DNA of 64,000 bases, taken from contig CAVYFY010000015.1 in NCBI GenBank assembly GCA_963767835.1, forward strand, positions 391,340 to 455,339, read 5' to 3'. A program made the translations under genes and the position numbers. The notes under the pieces are model-generated. The model did no database searches. It saw nothing but the letters and a program-made list of their open reading frames with translations, and was not told the origin of the DNA. This DNA comes from SIAQ01 sp963767835 (lineage in GTDB: Bacteria > Planctomycetota > Planctomycetia > Gemmatales > Gemmataceae). Every line of letters starts with the position of its first letter. Within the stretch, counting starts at the first letter, position 1. Below, one piece after another: positions 18,607 to 28,691 of this stretch.

Positions 18607-19754
18607 ATGTTCTTTCACGCCGCGGCTTCTTGCAGGGTACATCGGCATTATCGCTTGCGCTCGTGCGCGGCGAGCATGTTCTCGCCGGTGAGCCGATGCG
18701 CTTGCAGCGGATTCAGCGCTCGGAGACGCCCTTGACGCTGGAAACTCCGCTGGCGGCCCTCGATCAGGCGCTGACGCCGAACGAACTCTTTTACGTGCGC
18801 AACCATTTCCGCGTGCCGGAGCTGGAAGCGAAGACGTGGCGGCTGCGCGTAGTCGGCGCCGTGGAACGCGAGCTCGAATTGTCGCTGGAAGATTTGCGCC
18901 GCATGACCTCGCGCACCGTGACGATGACGCTCGAATGTGCCGGCAACTCGCGCGCCTCGCTCAACGCGGCGGTGCGCGGCGTCCAGTGGGGCAATGGCGC
19001 CGTCAGCACCACCGAATGGACCGGCGTCAGTCTCATCGACGTGCTCAATCGCGCCGGCCTGCGCAACGGGGCGGTCGATGTCGTCTTGGAAGGGGCCGAC
19101 CGTGGCGAGCTTACCGCGGAGCCACGCACGCCCGGCGTCATCCCGTATTCGCGCAGCGTGCCGATGGCCAAAGCCAGGCAACAGAGCGTGCTGCTCGCTT
19201 ACCGCATGCGCAACGCCGACGTGCCACGCAATCATGGCTTCCCAGTGCGCGCCATCGTGCCAAGCTGGTACGGCATGGCGTCGGTGAAATGGCTGACGCG
19301 CATCCTCGTCACCGATCGGGCGTTCAACGGCTATTTCCAATCGCTCGATTACAGCATCTTCGAGCGCCGGCAAGGGGCCGTCACGGTGACGCCATTGACC
19401 GAGATGGCGGTGAAATCGGTGATTGTTTACCCGGCGCCGATGCAGCGGGTCGCCCCGAACACCGCCGTCGAGGTGCGCGGCGTCGCCTGGACCGGCGAAT
19501 CGGGGATCACGCGCGTCGAGATCAGCAGCGACGCCGGCCGGACCTGGACGCAGGCGCGATCGCCGGGGGAAGCTCGCGCCGGCTGCTGGCGCATGTGGGC
19601 ATTCAACTGGCGCACCCCCACTCAAGCCGGCCGCGTATCCCTGTTGGCCCGCGCCACGGATGCCCGCGGCCACACCCAGCCGATGCAGCGCGACACCGAC
19701 CGCCGCGGCTACATGATCAACCATGTCGTGCCGGTGGAAGTCGATGTGCGCTAG
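18603..19754 (+). CDS. Sulfite oxidase-like molybdopterin-dependent oxidoreductase
   Basis: 383 residues. The N-terminus contains SRRGFLQGTSALSLAL, a Tat signal that fits export of a folded Mo cofactor enzyme. The sulfite-oxidase molybdopterin fold follows, with the Mo-ligand cysteine in TLECAGNSR and RGVQWGNGAVSTTEWTGVSL, then FPVRAIVPSWYGMASVKWLT. The last 100 residues are the Mo-co dimerisation domain (ITRVEISSDAGRTWTQA). No heme domain is present. The substrate may be sulfite, an S/N-oxide or an oxidised methionine; the sequence does not decide. Starts inside the stop of the preceding small gene. Confidence 0.9.
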   Translation: MNVLSRRGFLQGTSALSLALVRGEHVLAGEPMRLQRIQRSETPLTLETPLAALDQALTPNELFYVRNHFRVPELEAKTWRLRVVGAVERELELSLEDLRRMTSRTVTMTLECAGNSRASLNAAVRGVQWGNGAVSTTEWTGVSLIDVLNRAGLRNGAVDVVLEGADRGELTAEPRTPGVIPYSRSVPMAKARQQSVLLAYRMRNADVPRNHGFPVRAIVPSWYGMASVKWLTRILVTDRAFNGYFQSLDYSIFERRQGAVTVTPLTEMAVKSVIVYPAPMQRVAPNTAVEVRGVAWTGESGITRVEISSDAGRTWTQARSPGEARAGCWRMWAFNWRTPTQAGRVSLLARATDARGHTQPMQRDTDRRGYMINHVVPVEVDVR

Positions 19755-19839
19755 ACTGACCTTTCCCCACCGCGCGGTTTGGGGTAACCTGCACCATGCG
19801 CACCCCGCCGCATTTTGCCCCTCTCCATGAGGTTGGTGC

Positions 19840-20877
19840 ATGAAATCTCCCCACGATCCCAGTAAGCCTTTTTACCAAATTCACGAGCACACGCCCCAGC
19901 AGCCGGACGACGAAGGCAAGAGCTACGGCGTCGATCATTACGTGCAGCAGATCCACGAGACCGCGGAGAAGCTGAAGCAAGATCACGCTGACCGCGGCGA
20001 CATCAAGATGCTCAGCGTCGCCCTGCGCGAGCTGCGGTATTGCCTCAAGGTTTTCTCCAGGTACCGCGATCGTCGGCAGGTCACCGTGTTCGGCTCCGCG
20101 CGCCTTGCCGCGGATGATCCGTCCTTTCAGCAATGCGTCGAGTTCAGCCGCCGCATCGCCGAGGCGGGCTTCATGGTCATCACCGGCGGGGGCAACGGCA
20201 TCATGGAAGCGGGCCATCTCGGCGCCGGCCGCGAAAACTCCATCGGCCTGAACATCCTCCTGCCCTTCGAGCAGCATCCCAACACCGTCATCCTCGGCGA
20301 TTCCAAGCTCATGCACCTGCGCTACTTCTTCACCCGCAAGCTCCTCTTCGTCAAGGAATGCGAGGCCGTCGCACTCTTTCCCGGCGGGTTCGGCACGCTC
20401 GACGAAGGCTTCGAAGTCCTGACGCTGGTGCAGACCGGCAAGAGCCATCTGTTCCCGATTGTCATGATCGACGCGCCCGGCAACGATTACTGGCGGCATT
20501 TCCTGCGCTTCACCCAGGACGTGCTGCTGGCACGCAAGCTGATTTCCGAAGAAGACCTGAGCCTGTTCAAGGTGACCAATTCGGTCGAGGAAGCGATCGG
20601 CGAGATCGTCAACTTCTACCGTGTCTACCACAGCATGCGCTATGTCCACGGCGACCTGGTGGTTCGCCTCAACCGTGCGATTACCGACGCCACCTTCCGC
20701 AAGATCCGCACCGAATTCGGCGACATTATCCGCAGCGGCACATTTGAGATGACGAAGGCATTGCCGGAGGAGAGCGAAGAAACGCAGTTGGCGGATTTGC
20801 CGCGGTTGAAGTTCCGCTTCGATCGGCACAAGCTGGGGCGCCTGCGGCAGCTTATCGACGTGGTGAATCAGGATTAG
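19840..20877 (+). CDS. LOG family protein (nucleotide 5'-monophosphate phosphoribohydrolase-like)
   Basis: 345 residues. The central Rossmann-like domain (about 75-240) has VTVFGSARLAADDP, VITGGGNGIMEAGHLGAG and the signature PGGFGTLDE. LOG/PpnN proteins cleave nucleoside monophosphates to base plus ribose 5-phosphate. Helical extensions at both ends (QQIHETAEKLKQDHADRGDI; LSLFKVTNSVEEAIGEIVNF) make it longer than the usual 190-residue LOG proteins. ATG 19840 is the only sensible start. It converges on the minus-strand riboswitch/terminator region at 20961-21120. Confidence 0.9.
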   Translation: MKSPHDPSKPFYQIHEHTPQQPDDEGKSYGVDHYVQQIHETAEKLKQDHADRGDIKMLSVALRELRYCLKVFSRYRDRRQVTVFGSARLAADDPSFQQCVEFSRRIAEAGFMVITGGGNGIMEAGHLGAGRENSIGLNILLPFEQHPNTVILGDSKLMHLRYFFTRKLLFVKECEAVALFPGGFGTLDEGFEVLTLVQTGKSHLFPIVMIDAPGNDYWRHFLRFTQDVLLARKLISEEDLSLFKVTNSVEEAIGEIVNFYRVYHSMRYVHGDLVVRLNRAITDATFRKIRTEFGDIIRSGTFEMTKALPEESEETQLADLPRLKFRFDRHKLGRLRQLIDVVNQD

Positions 20878-20886
20878 CTGTGCTCG

Positions 20887-20954
20887 GCATACCAACCCGA
20901 AGCGCGAGCGAGGGTTTTCGTGGATGCGCTCGCTTGCGCTTCGGGTTGGTATGC
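20887..20954. repeat. Palindromic element of the GAAGCGCAAGCGAG family
   Basis: Arms 20887-20912 and 20929-20954 are 26 bp with one mismatch (GCATACCAACCCGAAGCGC and complement), with a 16-base loop. Read in one frame it gives the TRSASEG peptide familiar from planctomycete annotations. It lies between the LOG gene stop and the minus-strand terminator. Confidence 0.9.
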
Positions 20955-20960
20955 GACGCG

Positions 20961-20997
20961 CAAGAAAAGAGCCAGGCTCTCCACGAGAGAGCCTGGC
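20961..20997 (-). terminator. Rho-independent terminator downstream of the riboswitch
   Basis: Perfect 11-bp stem (GCCAGGCTCTC with its complement, 20971-20981 and 20987-20997), five-base loop, followed on the minus strand by TCTTTTCTT. No T tract on the plus side. It starts 24 bases after the riboswitch, the usual place for an expression platform. Confidence 0.85.
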
Positions 20998-21020
20998 GTA
21001 AACCAAGCCTACTTACGGGT

Positions 21021-21120
21021 CCCGTCCATCCCTTCGGTAGCCTGGCAGCCTTATCCGCCCCACTTGGGACGGCAAGAGCCCATGGCTTTGCGTCCCCGCC
21101 TCACGACGGGTTTGCCTTTA
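21021..21120 (-). promoter_or_regulatory. GEMM-I (cyclic-di-GMP-I type) riboswitch
   Basis: Reading the minus strand 5'-3', AAAGGCAAACC is followed by a six-pair stem closed by a GUGA (GNRA) tetraloop, then GGGGACGCAAAGCC and AUGGGCUC, a variable arm, and the receptor-side hairpin GGCUGCCAGGCUACCGAAGG. GGCAAACC, the GNRA loop and GACGCAAAGCC are the hallmarks of the GEMM-I aptamer, which binds c-di-GMP or, in some variants, 3',3'-cGAMP. A terminator follows 24 bases later. No minus-strand gene lies downstream before the convergent LOG gene, so its target is unclear. Confidence 0.78.
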
Positions 21121-21140
21121 TCGAGAATGGGGATTTTCTC

Positions 21141-21175
21141 GTGCGACGCGATGCTCGGTTGCCTTCGCGTCGCAC
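21141..21175. repeat. Perfect inverted repeat upstream of the riboswitch
   Basis: GTGCGACGCGA and its exact complement (11 bp each) separated by 13 bases, immediately 5' of the GEMM aptamer on the minus strand. Could be an operator, an extra RNA stem or another small palindromic element. Confidence 0.6.
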
Positions 21176-21235
21176 ATCCAACCATAGGCCGCAAAATCGG
21201 CAAAAGCAAATTAATCGGCACAATTTTCAGTGAAA

Positions 21236-21298
21236 GCAAGCCCAGGCGTGAAGTGCTCCGAACCCCTGGGATTCGGAGCACTTCATGCCCGGGCTTGC
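21236..21298. repeat. Palindromic element GCAAGCCCAGGCGTGAAGTG family
   Basis: Arms 21236-21262 and 21271-21298 share GAAGTGCTCCGAA and AGCCC.GGC, with a few mismatches and a loop of about eight bases. It sits just upstream of queE and could also be transcribed as a hairpin in its leader. Confidence 0.85.
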
Positions 21299-21326
21299 CG
21301 TAAAATGACAGTGATGAGGGTTGCCG

Positions 21327-21959
21327 ATGTTCGCGGTCAAGGAAATTTTCTATACGCTGCAGGGCGAAGGGTATCACACGGGCCGGGCGGCGGTGTTTTG
21401 TCGATTCGCGGGGTGCAATCTCTGGACCGGCCTGGAGAAGGACCGTGCCAAGGCGATCTGCGATTTCTGCGACACCGATTTTGTCGGCGTCGATGGCGAA
21501 GGCGGCGGCCGCTTTGCCGACGAAGACGCGCTGGCAGATGCGATTGACGCGAAATGGCCGAGTCCGGGCCGGGGCAAGAAATTTGTCGTCTGCACCGGCG
21601 GCGAACCGCTCTTGCAGATGACCGAGGAATTCGTCCGATCCCTGCACCAACGCGGCTTCGAAGTCGCCATCGAAACCAACGGCACCAAACGGCCGCCGCC
21701 CGGCATCGACTGGATTTGCGTCAGCCCCAAGGCGAACGCCGAACTCGTGCTGACATCGGGCGACGAATTGAAGCTGATCTATCCGCAAGCCGGCGCTGAC
21801 CCGGCGCTTTACGAGAATCTCGATTTCGTGCATTTCTTCTTGCAGCCGATGGATGGCCCGCAGCGCGAACGCAACACGCAGCTCACCGTCAATTTTTGCC
21901 TGGACCATCCGCTGTGGCGCTTGAGTTTGCAAACGCACAAAATCCTCGGCATCAAGTGA
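21327..21959 (+). CDS. queE: 7-carboxy-7-deazaguanine synthase
   Basis: Radical SAM enzyme that converts CPH4 to CDG in the preQ0/queuosine pathway. 210 residues, as usual. FYTLQGEGYHTGRAAVFCRF opens the protein. The cluster cysteines follow the QueE-specific long spacing (CNLW ... CDFCDTDF). CTGGEPLLQ and AIETNGTKRPP are SAM- and substrate-binding segments. ATG 21327 is preferred over the in-frame TTG at 21321. No other que gene is in the window. Confidence 0.93.
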   Translation: MFAVKEIFYTLQGEGYHTGRAAVFCRFAGCNLWTGLEKDRAKAICDFCDTDFVGVDGEGGGRFADEDALADAIDAKWPSPGRGKKFVVCTGGEPLLQMTEEFVRSLHQRGFEVAIETNGTKRPPPGIDWICVSPKANAELVLTSGDELKLIYPQAGADPALYENLDFVHFFLQPMDGPQRERNTQLTVNFCLDHPLWRLSLQTHKILGIK

Positions 21960-22058
21960 TCCAGCACCGGCAACGCGTCGAGCGCTTGACGGTTTAGCGC
22001 ACAGCATCATTCACTACAATGATTTTTTCGATCCGACAACCCAAAGAGAACCCACGCA

Positions 22059-23733
<1,675 letters not shown>

Positions 23734-23757
23734 TGTCGCTGATGGTATCATGTCGAG

Positions 23758-24015
23758 ATGATTGCCAAGTGTCATGTGACTTTTGCCAAGCTTCGACGCC
23801 TACTGGAGCAGGTGGGGTATCGCCACGAACACTACAGGCGCGGCGAGATATTTCACCTATCGGAAGAGCGCGAGCTTTACTATCGCCCCTACCAAGACCG
23901 GGACTATGTGCTCGCTCGCGACATTGTGAGGACTCGCGGTTTCCTCGACGATTGGGGCCAGCTCGACGCCGCCGACTTCGATGCGTTTCTCGAATCAACG
24001 ACCAAGCCGGCGTGA
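23758..24015 (+). CDS. Small hypothetical protein
   Basis: 85 residues (MIAKCHVTFAKLRRLLEQVG), starting 24 bases after ettA. Acidic, predicted alpha/beta with HYRRGEIFHLSEERELYYRP and DYVLARDIVRTRGFLDDWGQ. The beta-turn after the first helix recalls small HicA-like folds, but no motif supports that. Codon use matches the neighbours. Function unknown. Confidence 0.55.
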   Translation: MIAKCHVTFAKLRRLLEQVGYRHEHYRRGEIFHLSEERELYYRPYQDRDYVLARDIVRTRGFLDDWGQLDAADFDAFLESTTKPA

Positions 24016-24089
24016 TCGACGGGATACCATATGCCGCAACTTTCTTGGAATAAAGCCGATTCGGCCGCTTGCCTCCCGGGTCCATCGCC

Positions 24090-24976
24090 ATGAAAGAGAA
24101 CGCATCTCACCATTCGAGTAAACCCAATAAACCGCCAGACGTCCTCGGCTGCATGCTTGGCGTGCTGCTCACCATGATTTTCCTTATGCCGGGGTTGTTG
24201 TGGGGATATGCATCGGTTGCGAGTTTCTCGGGCACGGAAATGGCGGATGGTGTCGTGATCGGAATCGAAGACACCTACACCCGCAATGAGAATTCTGGTT
24301 GTTATTCGTACCGTCCCATTGTCGAATACATCGTGGCGGAGAGGCGTTATCGTTGTAAGACTTTCGCCTCGTTTGGCTCGAAAGCTTGGGCCATCGGCGA
24401 GCGCATGCGGGTTCGATATAAGCCGGACGACCCGGAAGCGGGCAAGATCGACTCTTTTTTTGAGCTTTGGCTCGGCCCGCTTGCCTTGACCTTTTTTGCG
24501 CCTTCTTTCTGTTTCTGATCTACGTGGGGTCGTTCGCTTCCGGAGCTGAGTCCAAGAACCCGCGAATCTGGTGGTGGCAGTTCATGGCCGGTCAGGTTTT
24601 TTGCCTCGCTTTCTTGGCGCCCGGATTCGTCCTTTGCTTGGTGGCCTATCGTCAGGGAGCCGGCAGCGAGGAAACCGCCGGGACGATCAGCGCGGTTCGC
24701 GTGGCCGATCACGGGACCATTTACTACCGACCCGTTGTTAATTACGAAGTTGACGGCAAACCATACGAATGCGATGACATGGAATGGACGACAGGCGAAC
24801 GTCCCCGCATCGGCTCAAGGGTAGCAATTCGCTACCGAGCGGAAAATCCTCGCGGAGTCATCGGCGATTCTTCCAGTTTATTTTGTACCGCGATCTTCTT
24901 CCTCTTTGCAGGCACTGTCCCCGAAATAGCGACCGTTGTTTTTTTGATTCGAGGAAGAATCAAGAAGCGAACTTGA
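24090..24976 (+). CDS. Membrane protein with two DUF3592 domains, one frameshift
   Basis: Two copies of a DUF3592-like unit. Copy 1: hydrophobic helix LGVLLTMIFLMPGLLWGYAS, then CYSYRPIVEYIVAERRYRCK and GERMRVRYKPDDPEAGKIDS. Copy 2: QVFCLAFLAPGFVLCLVAYR, then IYYRPVVNYEVDGKPYECDD and GSRVAIRYRAENPRGVIGDS, and a final membrane helix. The frame changes at the T6 run near 24492-24497. With the break bridged it is one protein of about 295 residues with four helices. As written, copy 1 ends at 24518. DUF3592 proteins are small membrane proteins of unknown role. Confidence 0.65.
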
Positions 24977-25070
24977 CCGCATCCCTCGGTTCTCCCCCGC
25001 AAATCCCTAAAATGTGAAACGCCGCCCGCGAAGAACAGGTAGTTCCTCGCTCGCCGCTCACCACAAGCGA

Positions 25071-25802
25071 ATGGCCGCTACCCAAATGATGGAAGCCAAG
25101 GACGTCACGAAGCATTACCCGCAAGGCTCGCGCATTGTCAAGGCGTTGCAAGGCGTGAGTCTGCGCATCGAAGCGGGGGAGTTCACCTCGATCATGGGGC
25201 CGAGCGGGTCGGGCAAATCGACGCTCATGCATTTGCTGGGCGCACTCGATTCGCCGACCACCGGCGAAGTCTTCTTCGACGGCAGGCCATTGCACGCCAT
25301 GTCGGACCGCGAGCTGTCGGCGTTGCGGCGCACTCGCATCGGGTTCGTCTTCCAATTCTTCAATCTGCTGCCGACCTTGAAAGCCGTCGAGAATGTCGCG
25401 TTGCCGCTCTTGCTTTCGGGAATGGGCCGGTCGAAGGCGTTGATCCCGGCGTATGAAGGGCTGGAGCGCGTTGGCCTGGCCGAGCGGGCCGAGCACTTTC
25501 CGGATCAAATGTCGGGCGGCGAGATGCAGCGCGTCGCCATCGCGCGAGCCCTCGTCATCAATCCGGATGCGGTGCTGTGCGATGAGCCGACCGGCAATCT
25601 CGATTCCAAGACGAGCGAGGAAATCCTGAAGTTGCTGCGCAGCCTGCCGGAGCCTGGCAAGCGCGCCGTGGTGATGGTCACGCACGACGCGCACGCGGCC
25701 ACCTACGGCGATCGCATCGTGCACATTCGCGATGGCCGCGTCGATTCCGAAGAATGGGTGAATGGAAAGCACCGTCATGCTATCACTTTATCGAACGCTT
25801 AG
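25071..25802 (+). CDS. ABC transporter ATP-binding protein (MacB/LolD type)
   Basis: 243 residues from ATG 25071; a GTG at 25014 and ATGs at 25086/25089 are alternatives. Walker A GPSGSGKSTLMHLLGALDSP, FVFQFFNLLPTLKAVENVAL with the Q-loop, signature MSGGEMQRVAIARALVINPD, Walker B AVLCDEPTGNLDSKTSEE and switch His in MVTHDAHAATY all match the LolD/MacB class. It powers the permease that overlaps its 3' end by 41 bases. Such pairs usually extrude lipoproteins, peptides or drugs. Confidence 0.92.
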   Translation: MAATQMMEAKDVTKHYPQGSRIVKALQGVSLRIEAGEFTSIMGPSGSGKSTLMHLLGALDSPTTGEVFFDGRPLHAMSDRELSALRRTRIGFVFQFFNLLPTLKAVENVALPLLLSGMGRSKALIPAYEGLERVGLAERAEHFPDQMSGGEMQRVAIARALVINPDAVLCDEPTGNLDSKTSEEILKLLRSLPEPGKRAVVMVTHDAHAATYGDRIVHIRDGRVDSEEWVNGKHRHAITLSNA

Positions 25803-28404
25803 TCTGCGCTACCTGTCGCGCCGCTGGTTCCGGGCAATGCTGGTCATTGCCAGCATCATGCTCGGCGTCGCCATTCTCGTGGCCACGCAGGCGCTCAACG
25901 AGACGATGTCGAAGGCGACACTCGCGTCCAGCAATCCGATTGCGGGCACCATCGACTTCATCGTTACCAACGGCGATTTCCCGATCGACCGCTCACTGGC
26001 CAAGGAGATCGAGACCGTCAAGGGGGTCAAGGAAGTCCATGCGAAAATCTTCGACCAGGCCAAGATTGTCTTGGGCGACAAAAAACTTCCCGTCATGGTC
26101 ATGGGCTTCGATCTGGATCCCAAAACCAGGAAGCCGGGCGGCTTCGAGGACCAGTTCATCCTCAGCTCGAGCATGGAAGCGATCATGGGGTCTTACCTCG
26201 CAGTGAGGTCGCCGTTCTGGGACGGCATCCCCGCGATCCTCGGCAAGGAGCTCGAGAAGGACCTGGCGCATGAGCCGGCCGCCCCCGTCCGTCTCGGTTT
26301 TCGCAATCTGAAGATCGAGAAGAACCTCAAGACCCATACCGTCACCAGCATTGCCTCAATGGAGCCGAAAGAGCAAGGCGACATGGCGGCATTCGGCGGC
26401 TATCTCGTCGTCCTCGATCTCGATCACGCGGCCAAGGTCCTCGGCATGAAAGAGGGGAAGGTGCGGCGCATCGACGTGGCCCTGGAGCGGGGTGTCGATC
26501 CGAAGAAGGCGCGGATCGCCATTGAGAAAGTGCTGGCCAACCGCGCGGAAGTGCGCACCCTCGAAGAGCAGAATCAAGCATTGCAAAGCGCCATGGTCGG
26601 CATGAAGACCGGGTTTTCGATGTGCGGCGTGGCGGCGCTCATCGTCGGTATGTTCCTGGTCTACAACGCCCTGTCCGTCTCGGTCGCCGAGCGCCGGCAT
26701 GAGATCGGCATCCTGCTCGCGCTCGGGGCCACGCGCGATCAGGTCTGGCGGCTCTTCGCCGGCGAGGCATTCTTCCTCGGCGCCTTTGGCTCCTTGCTCG
26801 GCATCCCGCTCGGCATCGGGCTGGCCAATCTCGGCCTGGAACCCATGCAAGACGCCATCGGCGATATCTTCGCCACCATGAATCAGAAGCAGATCGTCCT
26901 GAACTGGGAACTGACCGCGCTGGCGGTGTGCGTGGGCATCCTGGCGACGGAGATCGCATCCTTGGTGCCGGTGATTCAGGCGGCATGCGAGAAGCCGGCC
27001 GAGGCGGTGCGGCGCGAGCCCAAGGAGCAAACCGTGTTGCACCTGCTGCTGCACGTCGCCGCCGCCTGCGGCTTGGTCCTGGGCGGCATGAGCCTGATGC
27101 TGATTCGCGATTACTTGCCGAAGCGCTGGGGCACGTACGGCGGCCTGAGCCTGGTGATGGTCGGCGCTCTCTTGTCGGCGCCGCTATTCGCTCAGATCGC
27201 CGCGCGCTGCCTGGCCCCCTTCTCGCGGCGCTTCTTCCCGATCGAATGGCGCATCGCCGCGGACAATCTCGTCCGCGCTCCGGGACGTACCGGCATGGTC
27301 ATCGGCGCTCTCGCCGCCGGCGTTTGCCTGATCGTCGAGACCGCCGGCATCATCCGCTCCAACCGCGAAGCGATCATTTCCTGGGTCGATTCCTCCATCG
27401 GCTCCGATATAGTCGTCACCTCCGGCAGCCCCGTTGGCTCGGGGGGCCAAAATACGCCCATGGAGGAATCCTTCGGCGACGAGCTCCGCAAGCTCCCCGA
27501 AATTGAAGATGTCATCCCGATCCGCATCTGCACCGAGATTCCCTTCCGCAAGGACCGCGTCGCCATCCTCACCATCGAGGCGGGCCGCGCTCATGCCCTC
27601 GAAACCAAGCGCTTGCGAAAATCCGATTCCGCCGACGTTCTCTATGCCATGGACGGCAAGGAAAATTCCATCGTCGTTTCCGGCAACTTTGCCGCCCTGC
27701 ACCACGTCCATGCTGGCGACACCATCACGCTGAAATCGCCCAAGGGAGAAGTGCAATTTCAGATCATCGGCACTGTCGTCGATTACACCTGGAACCTCGG
27801 CACCATCATCATGAACCGCCGCGATTACGTCAAGCATTGGGAAGATCACTCCGTAACCGTTTTCGATGTTTACCTGCACGACGGCGTTGACCCGAGCGCA
27901 GCCAAGGCCAAAATCGCTGCCCGGCTCGGGGCCCAGTACGATCTGCACCCCCTGACGCGCGACGAGCTCAAGACGCACATCGAGCAGATGATCGAGCGCC
28001 TTTACCGCATCGCCCTGGGGCAGGAAATCGTCGTCGTCCTGGTGGCGGCGCTCGGCGTGGTGACGGCGCTGTTGATCTCGGTCCTGCAGCGGCGCCGCGA
28101 GATGGGCCTTTTGCGCGCCATCGGCGCCTCGCAAGCGCAGGTCGTTTATCTGGTGCTGGCCGAGGCGAGCCTGATGGGCATCTTCGGCAGTATCCTGGGT
28201 GTCATCTTCGCAATCCCGCTGCAATGGTACGCGTTGCAAGTCGTCTTCCTGGAGGAATCGGGCTACGTCTTTCCGGTGTACGTGCCGTGGTGGGAGGCCG
28301 CCGTGGTCGCGCTGACGGCCCTGGCCATCGCCACGCTGGCCGGAGTGGGCCCGGCGCTGTACGCGGTGCGCGAACGCATCCCCGAAGCGATTGCCTACGA
28401 GTGA
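25762..28404 (+). CDS. ABC transporter permease, FtsX/MacB superfamily, double length
   Basis: 880 residues. An N-terminal helix (RAMLVIASIMLGVAILVATQ) is followed by a periplasmic domain (about 45-290), three helices of an FtsX core (CGVAALIVGMFLVYNALSVS ... RHEIGILLALGATRDQVWRL), two more membrane helices near 430-490, a second periplasmic domain and a second FtsX core (VVLVAALGVVTALLISVLQR ... REMGLLRAIGASQAQVVYLV). The E-[IM]-G-[IL]-L-x-A-[LI]-G-A motif occurs in both halves. ATG 25777 is an alternative start. The duplicated layout resembles YbbP-type permeases. Cytoplasmic membrane; substrate unknown. Confidence 0.9.
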   Translation: MESTVMLSLYRTLSLRYLSRRWFRAMLVIASIMLGVAILVATQALNETMSKATLASSNPIAGTIDFIVTNGDFPIDRSLAKEIETVKGVKEVHAKIFDQAKIVLGDKKLPVMVMGFDLDPKTRKPGGFEDQFILSSSMEAIMGSYLAVRSPFWDGIPAILGKELEKDLAHEPAAPVRLGFRNLKIEKNLKTHTVTSIASMEPKEQGDMAAFGGYLVVLDLDHAAKVLGMKEGKVRRIDVALERGVDPKKARIAIEKVLANRAEVRTLEEQNQALQSAMVGMKTGFSMCGVAALIVGMFLVYNALSVSVAERRHEIGILLALGATRDQVWRLFAGEAFFLGAFGSLLGIPLGIGLANLGLEPMQDAIGDIFATMNQKQIVLNWELTALAVCVGILATEIASLVPVIQAACEKPAEAVRREPKEQTVLHLLLHVAAACGLVLGGMSLMLIRDYLPKRWGTYGGLSLVMVGALLSAPLFAQIAARCLAPFSRRFFPIEWRIAADNLVRAPGRTGMVIGALAAGVCLIVETAGIIRSNREAIISWVDSSIGSDIVVTSGSPVGSGGQNTPMEESFGDELRKLPEIEDVIPIRICTEIPFRKDRVAILTIEAGRAHALETKRLRKSDSADVLYAMDGKENSIVVSGNFAALHHVHAGDTITLKSPKGEVQFQIIGTVVDYTWNLGTIIMNRRDYVKHWEDHSVTVFDVYLHDGVDPSAAKAKIAARLGAQYDLHPLTRDELKTHIEQMIERLYRIALGQEIVVVLVAALGVVTALLISVLQRRREMGLLRAIGASQAQVVYLVLAEASLMGIFGSILGVIFAIPLQWYALQVVFLEESGYVFPVYVPWWEAAVVALTALAIATLAGVGPALYAVRERIPEAIAYE

Positions 28405-28691
28405 TTCGCACGCCGGGAGCCGCAGCCCAAGTTTCCTAGCGCAATCGAAAATTGCACTAACTTCTCTCCACACCTGTGGTTCGCAATATTCCTAGCGCGA
28501 ATTGCTGACAGCCACCCGAGTGCGCTATGAATCTTCGTGAAAATGGGCGCAAAGCATGCGGAAATCCAGGGATTTCGCGAGTTGGTAGGATTATTCCTTG
28601 CGCTGCTGCAACGCCACCTGATTCCCAGTATCCACTGGCATTCACAGGCAGTATCATACCGTTGGGTCGTTATGCGCAAGAGGAGGCCATC

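Noticed and set aside
19717..21006. Minus-strand frame of 429 codons over the LOG gene
   Set aside because: It is the antisense of a clear LOG protein and its N-terminus is made of the TRSASE palindrome; no family motifs.
20961..21120. Riboswitch controlling queE
   Set aside because: queE is on the opposite strand and starts upstream of the aptamer; queE is not in its transcript. A preQ1 riboswitch pattern was also not seen.
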